DNA from: Endomychus coccineus
Lineage: Eukaryota; Arthropoda; Insecta; Coleoptera; Endomychidae
Assembly (NCBI GenBank): GCA_958510875.1
Contig: OY294068.1
Location: forward strand, 70,782,633 to 70,846,632
Direction: 5' to 3'
DNA: 64,000 nucleotides
Positions 33,976-46,859 of the stretch are shown piece after piece; position 1 is the first letter of the stretch; each line of letters opens with the position of its first letter. Made by a program: the position numbers and the translations under genes. Under the pieces are notes generated by a model. That model was not told the origin of the DNA. It saw only the letters and a list, made by a program, of their open reading frames with translations, and searched no databases.

Positions 33976-36390
33976 TTAATTTTCGTGATATTTCTTAAAG
34001 CATTGTTCTACACATAAAGGTGATTTCAGCACATGCAGCGCAGAAATATCTAGTTTCTCGTCGAATTTTGTTTGTAGTGCATACGTGACATGCTCTTGTT
34101 GGTCGTTGCTTTTCTCTGATGATGGTATGCTTACTAAATGATGAAAATTTTCTTGTGGGGTCTTATTGCTTTTTGGCATTTTGTTACCAATAAGTGCGCA
34201 TACAAAATGCTCTCGAAATGTCAAAGATTTGATTGTGTCACTTAGATTTGGCGGTATAGCACGTATGCATTATGGATACATATCGGGATATCAAAAATTA
34301 TCTTGGTCAAGGGTGGTTGTGGAATCTAAAACATGTGTCTTACTTTACGTTTGAAATAATTATGCCATAATTAATTTGAAGTTTCTAAAAGTGCGAAATT
34401 TCGCAATTTTATTCGAATATTGTAACACTCAGACGTCTTTAGCGCTTTGGACTCCGGGATTTTCACGTGGCCTATCGAAATTAGAAGGTTCGAATTATCT
34501 AAAACATAATTGCATGAACGCCAGACGTCCTATGTAATTAGCTACGAACGAAATCATTTTGACATATGCCTCGAGGAGCTCGCTGCGCGTAAGTTAGAGT
34601 TTATACATTTTACCTCGGTCTTGTTAATTTGGGGCCGTTTCTTGCCCCGTGCGACCTGCGCCAGTTGTAATGAAGTGTTTTTGGCTGTGGGCCGCTAGCT
34701 TTTACTCGCTTCGTGTATATTTTAGTCGCGAGAAAATTCCCTTTGGTACGTCGCACGTTAGACGCGCGTAGCTGTGATCTGAGAATAGCCCAAACTGTTT
34801 TAATTAAATTTTCCCATTTAATGGACATTTATCGAAAAAAGAAGGGCCGTCGGGCACGGTCCGATACTAAATCTAACTACATGGAGCGAAAACGGCACGC
34901 GAAAAGTTGTCGTAAAGCCGTATTAGGTACAACCAGTTTGCACTTTTCTAACTCGAGTGCTATGGGCTTCTCACGTGAAAGTCATCCGATTTACGGAAAA
35001 TTAACTATTTCAAAACAGTTTTTGACCCGGATTGTGGGTATCACGACCTCTGAAAAGGTTCAAAGTTCACATAATTATTTCATAATTTGTAGTTCATTAT
35101 CGTTTTACAACTGAAATAAATAAGTATGAAATTTGTAGGTTATTGATGATGTCAGTGTGACAGTGACATACTTATTTCAAACGTAAAGAAAGACACACGT
35201 TTCAGACTCCACAATCACCCTTGACCAAGATAATTTTTGATATCCCGGTATTTCGAATATGTGCAATGCAATTTTCCTCGGCCATCTTAATTGTTTTTCT
35301 TAGAGCGCTTTAGTAGCTGAGCATTAGGTCGGATTAGTCTATGCCAGACATTCCAACGTTGTAATCTTTGATTATATTTGGTTTCCGGGACTCTTTCCCA
35401 TTTCTATTACGGACTTCCAGCATTTCTACTGTATGCATGTTTGAAATTGTAAACACCTCACGCTTGTCTTTCCGTTTACAGACGACAACCGAATTACTTC
35501 TAAGACTTTTTCAGTTTTTTGAGACTACTACACTTTGGAATTTCTTTATTATTATTACCTAAAGTGCCGCAGATATGAGTTTTTCGAGATGTCATTTCAT
35601 TGATAAGGGCTACTGAATTATAAACATTGTCAGTATAGAGAACGTATCCATCTAGATAATTTTCCATCAAGTGCAAGATGTTCCATTGTCAGTGGTTTAT
35701 GATTTGCCGAAATATAATTTTTATATAATTCATATAGTTTTACACCATATTCATACGTTTTGTTTTTTATATATTGTCGAAAAAATAGTCTGCCGCGCCA
35801 TAAGACCATCGACTCATCAATGCATAAATTTTCATTATTGACAAATTCTCTTTCATTAGTTTGTTGAAATGGTCCAATACTTGAGTTTCAGTAAAGTGCA
35901 AAAAACGCAGAAGTAACCGGTTTCTACTCATTACCGATCCCCAAAATGACATGTTATACATAATGTTTTGGGACCAATAATGCTCAATTGGGGGAGGAGG
36001 TCCTTGTAAGTGAATTCTTTTGTATTTCTTGGGCGGCATATAAATTTATTGTTGGACTAAAGGATCCATAAACTGATCGGAGAAAAATATATTTACCAGA
36101 TATTCGATGGTCAGTGGTTCTTCAAGATTTAATCGAATGCTTTGTTCAGAAAAAATAAACCGTGGTGGCTCATCTTCCACGTCGCACCATTCTTCGTTTG
36201 CTAATTTTTGATCTGGCTCCATATCAAAAACGGCACTTTGTGAATCAGGTGCCCCATTTTCGTTGCTCTCGCTTGAACGTTCTTCGCTGCTTGAAACCTC
36301 GTAATCTTGAAGAAAATCATCCTATTCCGAGTCACTCATCTCCGCATAACATTCCAGTTGTTCGTGAGTCAAGCGTCGTTTTCTGGACAT
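33976..36390 (-). pseudogene. piggyBac transposase (DDE_Tnp_1_7), interrupted
   Basis: The start MSRKRRLTHEQLECYAEMSD at 36390 leads into an acidic N-terminal region with an in-frame TAG near 36330. The central frame 36039-35767 has NMSFWGSVMSRNRLLLRFLH and FNKLMKENLS, the hallmark PGBD block. Broken frames continue to GYVLYTDNVYNSVAL (near 35645, with the catalytic Asp of the TDNFY motif) and a DYNVGMSGID block near 35340. After the inserted element the last part (34224-33976) ends with a cysteine-poor version of the C-terminal zinc motif, SPLCVEQCFKKYHE. Multiple stops and the insertion make it dead. Confidence 0.85.
34283..35248. mobile_element. Inverted-repeat element family I, copy B
   Basis: Same family as 2560-3548 but inverted. 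It is flanked by TA (34281-34282 and 35249-35250) and starts TCGGGATATC with one change. It lacks the second internal copy of the terminal sequence seen in A and C; where they have it, this copy reads CATAATTATTTCATAATTTG. The 62-codon frame is at 34510-34698 (+) and is still open. It interrupts the piggyBac transposase, giving a clean insertion context. Confidence 0.88.
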
Positions 36391-36920
36391 TTTCTTATAG
36401 ACCAAACCAAACTATTACAAACTCACAATCTACACCTGGTAAAAGATGCACATGTGTACGCTGCTAATGAAGCTTCAGACGCACTAGCAAATATAGAATG
36501 GCGCGCGCAGGATATTGTTGTCACCACGAGTTATCTCGTGCTTGGGAGGCCAAAACAGAACTCCATTCCGAGACGCCCAATCACAAGATGATTCGCGTGA
36601 GTTTTTTTTGTAAAAAAAGAAATCGAAGGCGAATGTCAGAAAATGTTTAATGAACATAATTCGATTACATTTTTTTGTTTTTTATACCGTAGCGTCGGGC
36701 CAGTTTTCGTGAAATGGTCTTGGCAGTCAACGTGTTAATATCCTATTACCTATCATATTGGATCCCCATCATCTCTTTCGAGCTGAAGGTTTTATTTATT
36801 TAAGAGTAAATAACACATTGTTCGAATACTGAAGCACTTCAGCACTAGTACCAATAATCGTCATTGTTCTACATTTTCCAACTGTCCACATCCAAATAGA
36901 ATGTTTGAATGCGTAGTGGA

Positions 36921-38450
36921 CCCGTAAATCCTTGGGAAATGGATCGATTTTGATGGGACAAAGTACATTCTCTTCAGAATGTCATCAGAAAAAATTTGAC
37001 CGCAAATGAAGTTGCGCAAATTCTTTATATTGTTTATAAACAATAAATAAACAATTTAATCAGCTCATTTTTGAGATACATGAAAATTTCTAAATAAATG
37101 CAAAATTTGACCGTTTTTGATCGGATAAAGACTATTTTTTGTTATAAACAATTTATTTATTAACAAAATAGATGAATTCGACCAAAACTCCAACTTTAGG
37201 GTCGTTTTTGAATAATTTTGGTATTCTGAGTTCGACTTCGTCAATATCGATTGTATACCCACAAATTTGCTAATTTGTTATGAACAAATTATATTTATTA
37301 CGAATTTGACCAAAATATCGAGTTTATATTCGTTGTCGGATAGTTTAGGCCTCTTGAGTATGATTTTATTGCTATTATGGTCTTTAAATACATACATACA
37401 TTTGTGAATTGTTATAAACAAATTATTTATTAACAAATAAAGAAAAAAGAAATGTGACGTTTTTATTCATTTTATATAAAATGCACACTGAGAACTTGAT
37501 TTTTTTGACAAAATTGATGAAATGTATTAAGTCTTAATAATTGGGGTCAGAAATGGTGTTTTTGGAGCAAAACCACAAATGTAAGGGATTGTTTTTTATA
37601 AAATTCATATTAATAAAATCAAGTCAACGAACAGACTATGTCACAATATGTTCCGCGTGTTTATTTTATCATTAAAGTAGATAGAACGTGGCGGCGTCTT
37701 TTTTTTAGATTCTCTTCTCGTGGACATTTTTAAAAGCGAATTAGAAAAAAATAATAAAAATTTTGATGTTTTAGTACGACAAAGTATCAATAAACATATT
37801 TAAAATTAAATATTTTTAAAATTAAACATATTAATTTGCTTAATGAGGTATGGGAGAGTTGTTATGGAATGTAAAACAATTATTTAAATTTAGTGGCATG
37901 CCATTTTTTTATTATATTAAGACCTTTGTCAAAAAAATCAAGTTCTGAGTGTGCATATAATATAAAAATTAATAAAAATGTCACGTTTCTTTTTTTCTTT
38001 ATTTGTTTATAACAATTCAAAAATTTATGTATGAATATACTATAGACTATAATAGCAATAAAATCGTACTCAGTAAGCCAAAAATATCCGACAACGACTA
38101 TAAACTCGACATTATGGTCAAATTTGTATATTTAAAAAAATATGTAATTTGTTTACAACAAATTAGCAAATTTGTGGATATACATTCGACGATATTGACG
38201 ATACAATCGAACTCAGAATACCAAAATTATTCGAAAACGACGCTAAAGTCGGAGTTTTGGTCGAATTCATCTATTTTGTTGATAAATAAATTGTTTATTA
38301 CAAAAAATAGTCTTTATCCGTTCAAAAACGGTAAAAAGAAATTCTTATGTAATCTCAAAACTTCATTTGTGACCAACTTTTTTTCTGATGACATTCTGAA
38401 GAGAGTAATGCACTTTGTCAAAATTGAACCATTTCCCATGAATTTACGGC
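36921..38450. mobile_element. ~1.5-kb palindromic (foldback) element
   Basis: Left arm 36921 to about 37530 and right arm about 37915-38450 are complementary in order. CTCTTCAGAATGTCATCAGA (36972) pairs near 38395; CAAAATAGATGAATTCGACC (37164) pairs near 38262; CAATATCGATTGTATACCCA pairs near 38185; and CACTGAGAACTTGATTTTTT (37487) pairs near 37936. The unpaired loop is about 390 bp. Within the arms the word AACAAATTATTTATTAAC is itself repeated. The open frames are mirror images and non-coding. No terminal target repeat was found. Confidence 0.85.
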
Positions 38451-39638
38451 TTTGGCCTATTTTTATACCCATTTGACTGCATTAGTTCGTATATTTCACG
38501 CACCGCATTTTTACGGAGATCGTGCATATAGAGAATTTAAATAATTTAACACGTTACAGCCCAGTAGAATTATCTCTGATGATTTTTATTATTATATTAA
38601 TATAGCGTATAATTTGATGAATGTCACATTATTTCAGCTACGGTGTTAGTAAACTAGTTATATTCATTTATTAAATTAGTGAAAATCAAACTTATAATAG
38701 TTATTTTATTTAAGTTTAAAATGGATTTTCATCAAGCGATGACTGATTCTATTCAATTTATAAGCAATTTCGTAACAACTGCATTAATTATTACAGTTCA
38801 ACTTAATGAAGCAATTCGAAATAGGTTGTCAACATAACTTCAAGTTTTAAAGTCCCTATATGTATATTTTGGCAATGAAAAGTGAACAATTAGATACTCG
38901 ACACTCAAGAAGTGATACAAAGAAACTGGTTCAACTCAACTCGCTGGAAGTGTATTTGTTGGTTTCCTACATAGATACCAATCGGAGATTTGTTATTGAC
39001 AAAAACGCTTATCTCTTGACATTGCTGTTTTGAAGACAATTAAATTGATTACACTCGTATCGGCACGAGGAGACCCCGTCAGTAAACATGTTTGCATGTA
39101 CGCACTCCTATATTTACACATAATAGCCAATTATTAAGTATAATTATTACTTGAAATTAACACATAAATATCTATATTGACCTATAATGCGTAGAGTTTG
39201 ATTCTGTCATCAATAATCAATTAGTCAGTCGCTACACTTTCTCCAACTGTTAACATGCAAAATTTCTGTTGATCGTTCTAAGCATGAATGTTCGTTCACT
39301 AGGTGAAAATGCATTTTCCTTTCGGCCTGCGAATATATTACGTCTAGTTATCGGCATGGACGTTACGGTATTAACTGAGTGGAGTTCGTTCTAGTGGAAA
39401 AATTTAACAACAATTATTTGATTACTGTGTTTCATTGTTTTGTGAGAAGTCATTAACAGTCAGTTGGTTACATTTTTCGTTATGTCTATGTCATGTGTTG
39501 CTGTAGGAGAAACTAGCCTCGTTAAAACAGTGCAAATAGGTGTGTATTTTGAAAATAGATATTGATAGATAAGTAATATCTTCCCAATGAATTCATTATT
39601 TTCTTTCAGGTAGCTCATTACAATTGATATTCATTTTG
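38451..39638. other. No firm gene; dispersed repeat and a weak exon candidate
   Basis: 38640-38765 is a copy of the repeat near 25125-25255. At 39482-39539 an ATG-led 19-codon frame (MSMSCVAVGETSLVKTVQI) runs into GTGTGT, which could be a donor site, after a sequence that might be a 5' leader. It has no homology I recognise and could be chance. Confidence 0.3.
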
Positions 39639-41520
39639 TTAACCCTTTGTAGGACAACTATTTTTTTTTAACGTGTCAAGAATAACATAGAGATGATGGC
39701 TATACGTGCCACTATCCATTTATAACCCCAACATATAGGACGTGTGCAGTGGATGTTATAGATGCCACTTCTATTATTTTTATCAAATAAGGAACAAAAA
39801 GTAGGAAATACAATTAATACAAAAAAATATGCCCAGAATCAAAAAGCGAAAAGGTTTATAACATGTTAGACATAATGCTACATTTGCTACAAATTATATT
39901 TGACCTTCTTGCACTTTTTTCCGTGTTACAAAAGGCACATCTTCTGTATGTGCCCCTTGTAGGCAAATGTGCCCCAATATTCCTCTGTCGAACAGTATTT
40001 GAAACTGAAATATTAGTATTCGTTCCCATTCTATACATTTATTGCTGTCTTTTAGCGAACGTCTTTTATCCACTCCACTGTAATTGTCTATCAGTTGGTT
40101 TAGCTGAAATTCTTCGAAATTCTAGTTCAGATATTATCTTGTTATTTTACTTTTTTCTTGTTTGACAGTGAATGATGTAGGAATTTACAATTAATGTATC
40201 CAAAAAGTCTCGCCGCTAGTGGGTCAAATTCTCTATTACTCTATTAGCTGATCAAAATGATCAAACTCTCTCATATATTTATTATAATCCTTAATAGCTA
40301 AAGGACATTTGATTTCTTTTTTTTCTCCTCTTTTGTTTGTCCTTCGTATTTCACATAATACAAGATAATGAAAGTTGCTGACAATAACGACAGGCTTGGA
40401 TCCTCGATCTTCCCACTTTACTAGTAAGGTACATCATTACTTTGGGCAAAATCTGAATCGGCCATTTTTAAACTTTTATCACACACGACCTGTATCTGGC
40501 AAAGGAGCGGATAGTTCTAGAACAGTATTTTCTACTGGAGAGTTCCCTCCTCTTTGGTTGTAGATTTTCCTTCATAAATAATAAAATTGTACAAATAGCC
40601 AGTTTCAGAACAGCAAGTAGCCCAATTTTTAAAACCTCTTTTAGTGGGTTTCATGGGCTACTGTTTCAAGCTTGATCTCCCCTTGAAACCCACCATACAC
40701 TCATCGATAGAAACATTTCGACCAATAATGAATGAGGTGTTATAGGTTTTAGTCAATACATTTATAATTGGTCTAATGTTATAGTTCGTCAAAGGACTCG
40801 TATTGCCTTTTCGGCTTTTGTTCGTTGTTATTTACGTGTAAATATAATAATTGTTGAAATACGTGAAACTTTGTAAATTTGAATCAGTTGACCAATACAT
40901 CCTTATACCAGCGACACATGAAATCGCATTATTATTAGGATTCCCAAAAAGGCGTCCTATTCCTTGTCAGTTATATTTATTTGAATGTTATGTTGCCGTG
41001 CATAACGCTCTGTCTCTAACAGTATTTGTTTCTTGCAATTCCCAAAAAAATGATTTGTAAATTTGAATTGGCGAAGTGAAATCCACGGAAAAATTAAGTG
41101 TTTCCTCCGTGTTTACTTCATTTCTCCGTTTTTTTTCCAACCTTACTCCATACGTAATGGTCTAAATTTGAATCAAAACATTTTTGTTTTTGACTCTGAT
41201 ATTCCCAATATCATCTTCTGAAGAACTTTAACAATTAAACAATGTTTTTTTTTTGCCGGAGTAAATTCAATTTGAAAACATGGATCAGCTACAGAATCAA
41301 CACTATCGTAGTCAGTTACAAATAAAGTTGATGGCTGTTGTAGAGCGCTACGAGAAACCCGAGGACTGGATATAAAATATAATTTGTTATCCTCCGCGTC
41401 ACTGTCTCTTTCAACTTCCGAATTTTCGGCTTGTTCGTCAGTAATTGAAATGTTTTCTGTTAGATCAAGCAATTCCTTGGACCCCATTGCTTCCAAATCC
41501 GAAGTCCCTTTTGGGTTTGT
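39639..41520 (-). pseudogene. piggyBac-like transposon 2 with decayed transposase
   Basis: The left end is TTAA (39639-39642) followed by CCCTTTGTAGGACAAC, a piggyBac-type terminus. On the minus strand the N-terminal acidic region is the frame 41496-41173 (AENSEVERDSDAEDNKLYF). The core is scrambled, but GNSPVENTVLELSAPLPDTG near 40550 is the PGBD 'G..V...L..PL...G' block. The C-terminal zinc motif survives in 40038-39856 as YRRCAFCNTEKSARRSNIIC followed by SKC. Frames are broken throughout. The 5' terminus was not located. It is distinct in sequence from piggyBac 1. Confidence 0.75.
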
Positions 41521-41619
41521 TAATTTTTACTGCAGGTAAGGAAAAATAAAAATTTGAGATTTAAATATTTTTTTCGTGGCACATAGTGTGACCACTTTTC
41601 AAAATTACCGTTATCATTC

Positions 41620-41751
41620 GGTTCTAATTCTGAGTTGGTCATGATAAACGGGCGTTACATGGTCAAGTTGATGGCTTCTAGTAGAAACAGCTATATATCA
41701 ACTTGACCATATGACGCCCGTGTATCATGACCAACTGGGTCCTATAGAACC
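41620..41751. repeat. 132-bp hairpin with ~53-bp arms
   Basis: GGTTCTAATTCTGAGTTGGT (41620) to GGTCAAGTTGAT (41672) is nearly complementary to 41697-41751 (ATCAACTTGACC to TAGAACC), with a 24-bp loop. The arm match has a few mismatches and bulges. Non-coding. Confidence 0.75.
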
Positions 41752-43172
41752 GCGGTGCCGCGTACTAAACATAATTATTGAGTCAGCACATAAAGTTCCT
41801 TGTCAGTCAGTCGCTGAATATATTCGTAGCAATTACAGTAAAAATAAAGACCTCATTGATTTCATTTGCTCTGCAAACGTTAAACTATTACAGTTGAAGA
41901 GATTGTGAGGGAAGTTTGTTACTGTGATAATTTAAAATATCGTATAGCGAGCTGTTCAATTGTTAGGTAGTTGTAGACGTATGGGCTATGTTGACTCTAT
42001 GAGATAGGTATATTGATTTGTCTTTTAGTTAGTTCGGAACGTGGTGAAGAGTGTTATCACGTGTTTTTTCATCAGTATTCTTCACGATATTTTGGTAACG
42101 AAATTTTGTTCATTTCATCCCAGAAAGTCTTTGTATTGTATTTGGGTACAAATACAATAGCAATTATTATACCAGTAATTCTAATAAGACATTTGTTTTT
42201 TTCCTCAACATAACAAAAAGTGATGAATTTGTACTTCTGTTTCGTATAAAACTTTCAAAACTTGTTCAAAATTACATACCTATTTTTCCGAATCGACCTT
42301 TCCAATCAACTATGAACATTCTGAAGAAAGGCGATTAACCATTGAAGATCGCGATTTAAGAAGATGATATTTTAAATTATGATAACTTCATTTCAAAATT
42401 CATAAACAAAAATTTGAACGATTTGTTCCATAAAACTTCCGAATAAATAGTTTGTTTTTCTTTTAATTCAATTAATGAAAATATGAAAGGTGTTCCAAAG
42501 ATTGTTTCAGGTTTTAGTATCAACAGCAATTTAAAAATTTAGTTATTTGCAGCATATGAAATTATGCATTCATCTAAATTAGTATGGCTTATAGGAAAAG
42601 ACGGACTTTGTTCAAAGTCACTATCATCTAAACTCATTGAGGTTACCCGATAGTACTGATAACTATTCAATTTTCTTTCATACGTTCCTCTTATTGTTGA
42701 TATAATAAAACACTTATTACTTTGTATTTTATCACTCATATTATAGAAATACTAATGTAGTTTCGAGAACTAGCGCGTGTCATCTTCAAATCATATAGTA
42801 ATAAGTGTTTTATTATAACTAAAGCGCGAAATATATGCAGGAAAAAAATGTTAATATATGCATATTTATGATAGACTTCATTGAAAATATGTACATATTT
42901 TCTTAAAAATGCTCTAAATATGCACATATTTTTTGAACATATGCAAACATAATAGAAACATGTGAGAATAAATACGCCCCATTTTTCTTGTTGAATTATG
43001 CAAAAAGAAAAGTTATAGAATACCTACAGAAAAGTGAATACTAATTTTTCTGAAGAACAGAACGTATTGAATATAGAGGAAACGACATTTTTATATTACA
43101 TCAAATTGCATATAATAAAATACAATCTCCAATTTAACCTAGAATTTTACATATAAAATAAAAAAATAAAAA
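41752..43172. other. No gene; short inverted repeat
   Basis: A perfect stem of about 19 bp, TAATAAAACACTTATTACT (42704-42722), pairs with its complement at about 42808-42826, enclosing some 85 bp. 42840-42960 is rich in ATATGCA-type words. The 66-codon frames on either strand are unassigned. Confidence 0.4.
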
Positions 43173-43905
43173 TTATTCCATCACACTATGGAAGGAATTT
43201 ATTATTATACGTTTTTCAAAATTTTCAGTTGAAAAGTAATGTCTTTTACCAGTTAAAATATTGTTATACAGGGAAAAACTGCGTTCTACATCAACAGATG
43301 TTATGGGACAATATTTTAATTTGTGCAATATATTGTACTCGAAATGCTGATCAAAATCATTTGATATTAATTCACCTAGAAATATTTCAAATATATTTGT
43401 TAGATACGTATGGCCTAATTTCTCTAGTTTTCCGAGAACTCTACTTCCCATAGTTCATTGCACGTTTTCACATTTCTCTGAAAAGTCTTTTATAATTTCT
43501 ACGGATTCGACAAGTGGCTTAGACCTTTTTTTCTAAGGCTAGTATCTAGTTTGTAATAAAACTATAATTAGATCCTATAAAAAGTAATTTTTGAGCAATT
43601 GCAATATATCTAAATAATTCCTGAGATCTTAAAACACATTGGAATCTATCAACAATGTCAATAATTACTTTTATATTGTCAAAATATTCCCCATAAAAAA
43701 TAGCAGCATTCAACCACCTGCTGATAATTGGTTGTGGTGGTAAAGGAATTCCTGGTAAATTATCTTTATAAAGTTGCACCCTCAAAGGTGCCTTGAGGAA
43801 TACTTTTATAACCCCACCTGGTGATAATTGGTTGTGGTGGTAAAGGAATTCCTGGTAAATTATCTTTATAAAGTTGCACCCTCAAAGGTGCCTTGATGAA
43901 TAGTT
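43173..43905 (-). pseudogene. hAT transposase C-terminus (CGGBP1-like group)
   Basis: The minus frame 43451-43173 has CPITSVDVERSFSLYNNIL, then KRHYFSTENFEKRIII, the dimerisation motif of the insect CGGBP1/KIAA1586-like hAT proteins. Upstream, frame 43785-43546 has LPGIPLPPQPIISRWLNAAI, then YGEYFDNIKVIIDIV, matching the preceding region. A direct tandem duplication of about 80 bp with a 100-bp period (43716-43794 and 43816-43894) lies at the N-terminal side and destroys the frame. The two frames are also offset from each other. N-terminal domains were not found. Confidence 0.75.
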
Positions 43906-44272
43906 TTATAAAATTTGAAGAAGTTCTGGCTTGTTGATCGACTTGAACTTTCTTTTCGCATCTGATCCTGCAATAAAAATATATTGATCATATTAAGGTC
44001 AGACTGAAATACCGGTATCGGATTTGGATTTTTTTATTAGGTATCATTTCAGCAAAAAAAAATAATTTTTTTATATTTCACAAATTTAAAAATTTCATTA
44101 GAAAAGTACTTGCAATTTTGGAACAGGCCTTGCAGAACATCCGATCGCCATCCTTACTGATTTCAGGGTAGGCCTTAATACATAATGAATTACACTTCGG
44201 CATTTTGAAAGTCACTCAAACCGTTCACAGAAGGACAATTCTAGAATACCCAACTTCAGTACACTCTTTATA

Positions 44273-45274
44273 CCGGGATATCAAAAATTACTTGGTCAAG
44301 GGTGGTTGTGGAATCTAAAACGTGTGTCTTACTTTACGTTTGAAATAATTATGTCACTGTCACACTGACATCATCAATAACCTACAAATTTCATACTTAT
44401 TTATTTCAGTTGTAAAACAATAATGAACTACAAATTAAAAATTATCTTGGTCAAGGGTGGTTGTGGAATGTAAAACGAAATGTTAACTTTGAACCTTTTA
44501 CAAGGTCGCAATAGCCACAAACGGGGTCGAAAACTGCTGTAAATTGGTTAATTTTCGATAAGTCGAATGACGTTCACGTGAGGAGCGCGTAGATCGCGAG
44601 TTAGAAAAGTGCAAATCTTCGGAACATAGAACGTCTTTACGAGGACTTTCCGTGTGCCGTTTTCCCTCTATGTCGTTAGATTATGATCGGGGCCAACTAA
44701 ATAGCATAGTCTCGGGCCCCAAAATATCGATTAAATAGGAAAATTTAATTAAAATAGAAGCAGGTACTCTCAGGTCTCAGCTACGCGCGTCTAACGTGCG
44801 ACGTACCAAAGGAAATTTTCTAGCTACTAAAATATACCCAAAAGCGGTTAAAAGCTAGCGGTCAAAAGCCGAAAACACTTTATTACAACTGGCGCCGGCC
44901 GCACGGGGCATTAAACGGCCCCGAATTAACAAGATCGAGGTTAAAAGTATAAACTCTAACTGACGCGTAGCGAGCTCCTCGAGGCATATGTCAACATGAT
45001 TACGTTCGTAGCTAATTACATAGGACGTCTGGCGTTCATGCAATTGAGTTTTTATACAATTCGAACCTTCTAATTCCGATAGGCCACGTGAAAATCCCGG
45101 AATCTAAAGTGCTAGAGACTTCTGACTATTATAACATTCGTATAAAATTGCGAAATTTCTCACTTTTAGAAACTTCAAATTGATTAATTTGACACAAGTT
45201 TTGATAACGTAAAGTAAAACACACGTTTTAGATTCCACAACCACCCTTGACCAAGATAATTTTCGATATCCCGG
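44273..45274. mobile_element. Inverted-repeat element family I, copy C
   Basis: Same orientation as copy A, including the inward duplicate of the terminal sequence near 44442. It is flanked by TA (44271-44272 and 45275-45276). The 62-codon minus frame 44855-45043 is open. It is close to copy A by eye, so A and C form a subfamily. Confidence 0.9.
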
Positions 45275-45276
45275 TA

Positions 45277-46859
45277 CTATCAATCAATAATATGTACTGA
45301 TAAAAAGTTGTCAACACGATTATAACGTACCCTGGGATTTTCCCAATCTTCCCTTCCAAAAATATGCTAGTCGTAAATCGGTCCGACCCATTCTTAAACG
45401 TTCTTGAGAATTTGTGTGTGGTGTAATCGAAAATGCTCGGTCAGATCTTCGTTTGTAAATAAATTAACAAGTATATCATAGGTATATGAAATTAGAGAAA
45501 TATAAGAATTAATAAAATGTATGCTTTAATATGCAATTTTAAAGTTAAAGTTAAAATATGCAAAAAAATACAATTCTGCGTCTTAATTATAACAATATGA
45601 TAAATTATCACAAAGTAACGGCTTCTATTATCGATTTGTTGTTTATTCACATGACTGTAGAAACGAAAGAACTTCAAATAGTCTCAGAGGTATCTACCGG
45701 ATAACCATTATGAATTTTAGTTTAAGTTAACCACCAGTTCCATATCAGGAAGTTTAATTGGAGATGAAAAGGCCGGCCTTAAAAATAAGACATAGGTGTG
45801 ATTTCTAGTCTAGAGTTTCAACCAATTAAGCGCCACTTTGATTACCGTCAAAGTTTCATATAATGTTAATTTGTAAATATAAACCCTTGATGAAATAGTA
45901 GATGGACATAAACATAGGGATTCGATGCTTTGTCATAGATCAACTATTCAAAAACATTCATCTCGAGTTCAATATTTTCGAAAGTATAAGACTGATGATC
46001 CATTCACAAATTCCTGACCAGATCTGATATTTTTCCCACGAACATTTGGTAAATACTAGAATGTAAGATTGTAAAAAAACTATTATTTGATATAATAAGT
46101 GAAGAATTCGTGATTTTTTTTGCAATACAGTTTAAAATGAAAATTGTATTCACAAACATTGAACTCTGATCAACTTGACAATAGTGTATCACCTTCAGCT
46201 ATGACGTCATTACTTTCTTAATGCGAATATAAGGCGGGAATAGCATAGTAAGACATCTCTGAACACAACGGAAGACTCCACGATACGCCACTGTTTCCTT
46301 GTTTTCATAGTAATTGACTGTTGCCTAGCGTAAATTTTGTCAATACGTCAATAATTATTGTTATCTCCAAAAGATAAGTTTGAAAACTTGTGATGTAGGC
46401 CTGAACAGATCAAATTGTAAAACAGAAGAGTTTTAACTGATATTCATCGATGAGGATTATACGTAAATGAGATTATTCATTGGTCATAAACTCCATTATT
46501 CGGAAATCTTCAACGTCAGGTAACATTCATATATTTCAATGCGGAATAATTTCAGATCAGCGAAGCTGAATTGACTATTCCAACCCCTTTATAATGTGAA
46601 TGAAGCTGTCCATTACTTTGTGGTATTCCATTTTTACAGATAAAAACAAGAAAATTTGCTTTGTTACATTTCTCTTTATTTAGAGAACGTTGATTTCAAT
46701 TTCGAACTTTACAGTTCATTACCAAAACATACAATGGGAAAACACTGGAACATCATAGAATTTATTCCAAATTTACAAAGAAGTGAATATATTCTAAGAA
46801 TTAATGGTACATTAATAAGCTACTAAGGTTAATTGTGTTGAGATAGTAAAGAAAGGGCT
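45277..46859. other. No recognisable gene
   Basis: AT-rich, no repeat or domain recognised over 1.6 kb. The 61-62-codon frames are unassigned. Confidence 0.4.

Larger units (their letters stand above)
33960..36738 (-). mobile_element. piggyBac-like transposon 1, split by a 966-bp insertion
   Basis: The right end is TTAA at 36735-36738, read on the minus strand as TTAACACGTTGACTGCCAAG, a typical piggyBac terminus and target. The transposase runs leftwards from 36390. Inverted-repeat copy B (34283-35248) sits in its 3' third with TA duplication: piggyBac sequence stops at 35251 and resumes below 34281. I could not fix the left TTAA; the end near 33960 abuts the LINE fragment. Confidence 0.8.

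Noticed and set aside
36965..36990. Third hammerhead (TCATCAG word)
   Set aside because: CUGAUGA-like word in the palindrome arm lacks GAA and any stem II or stem III partner.
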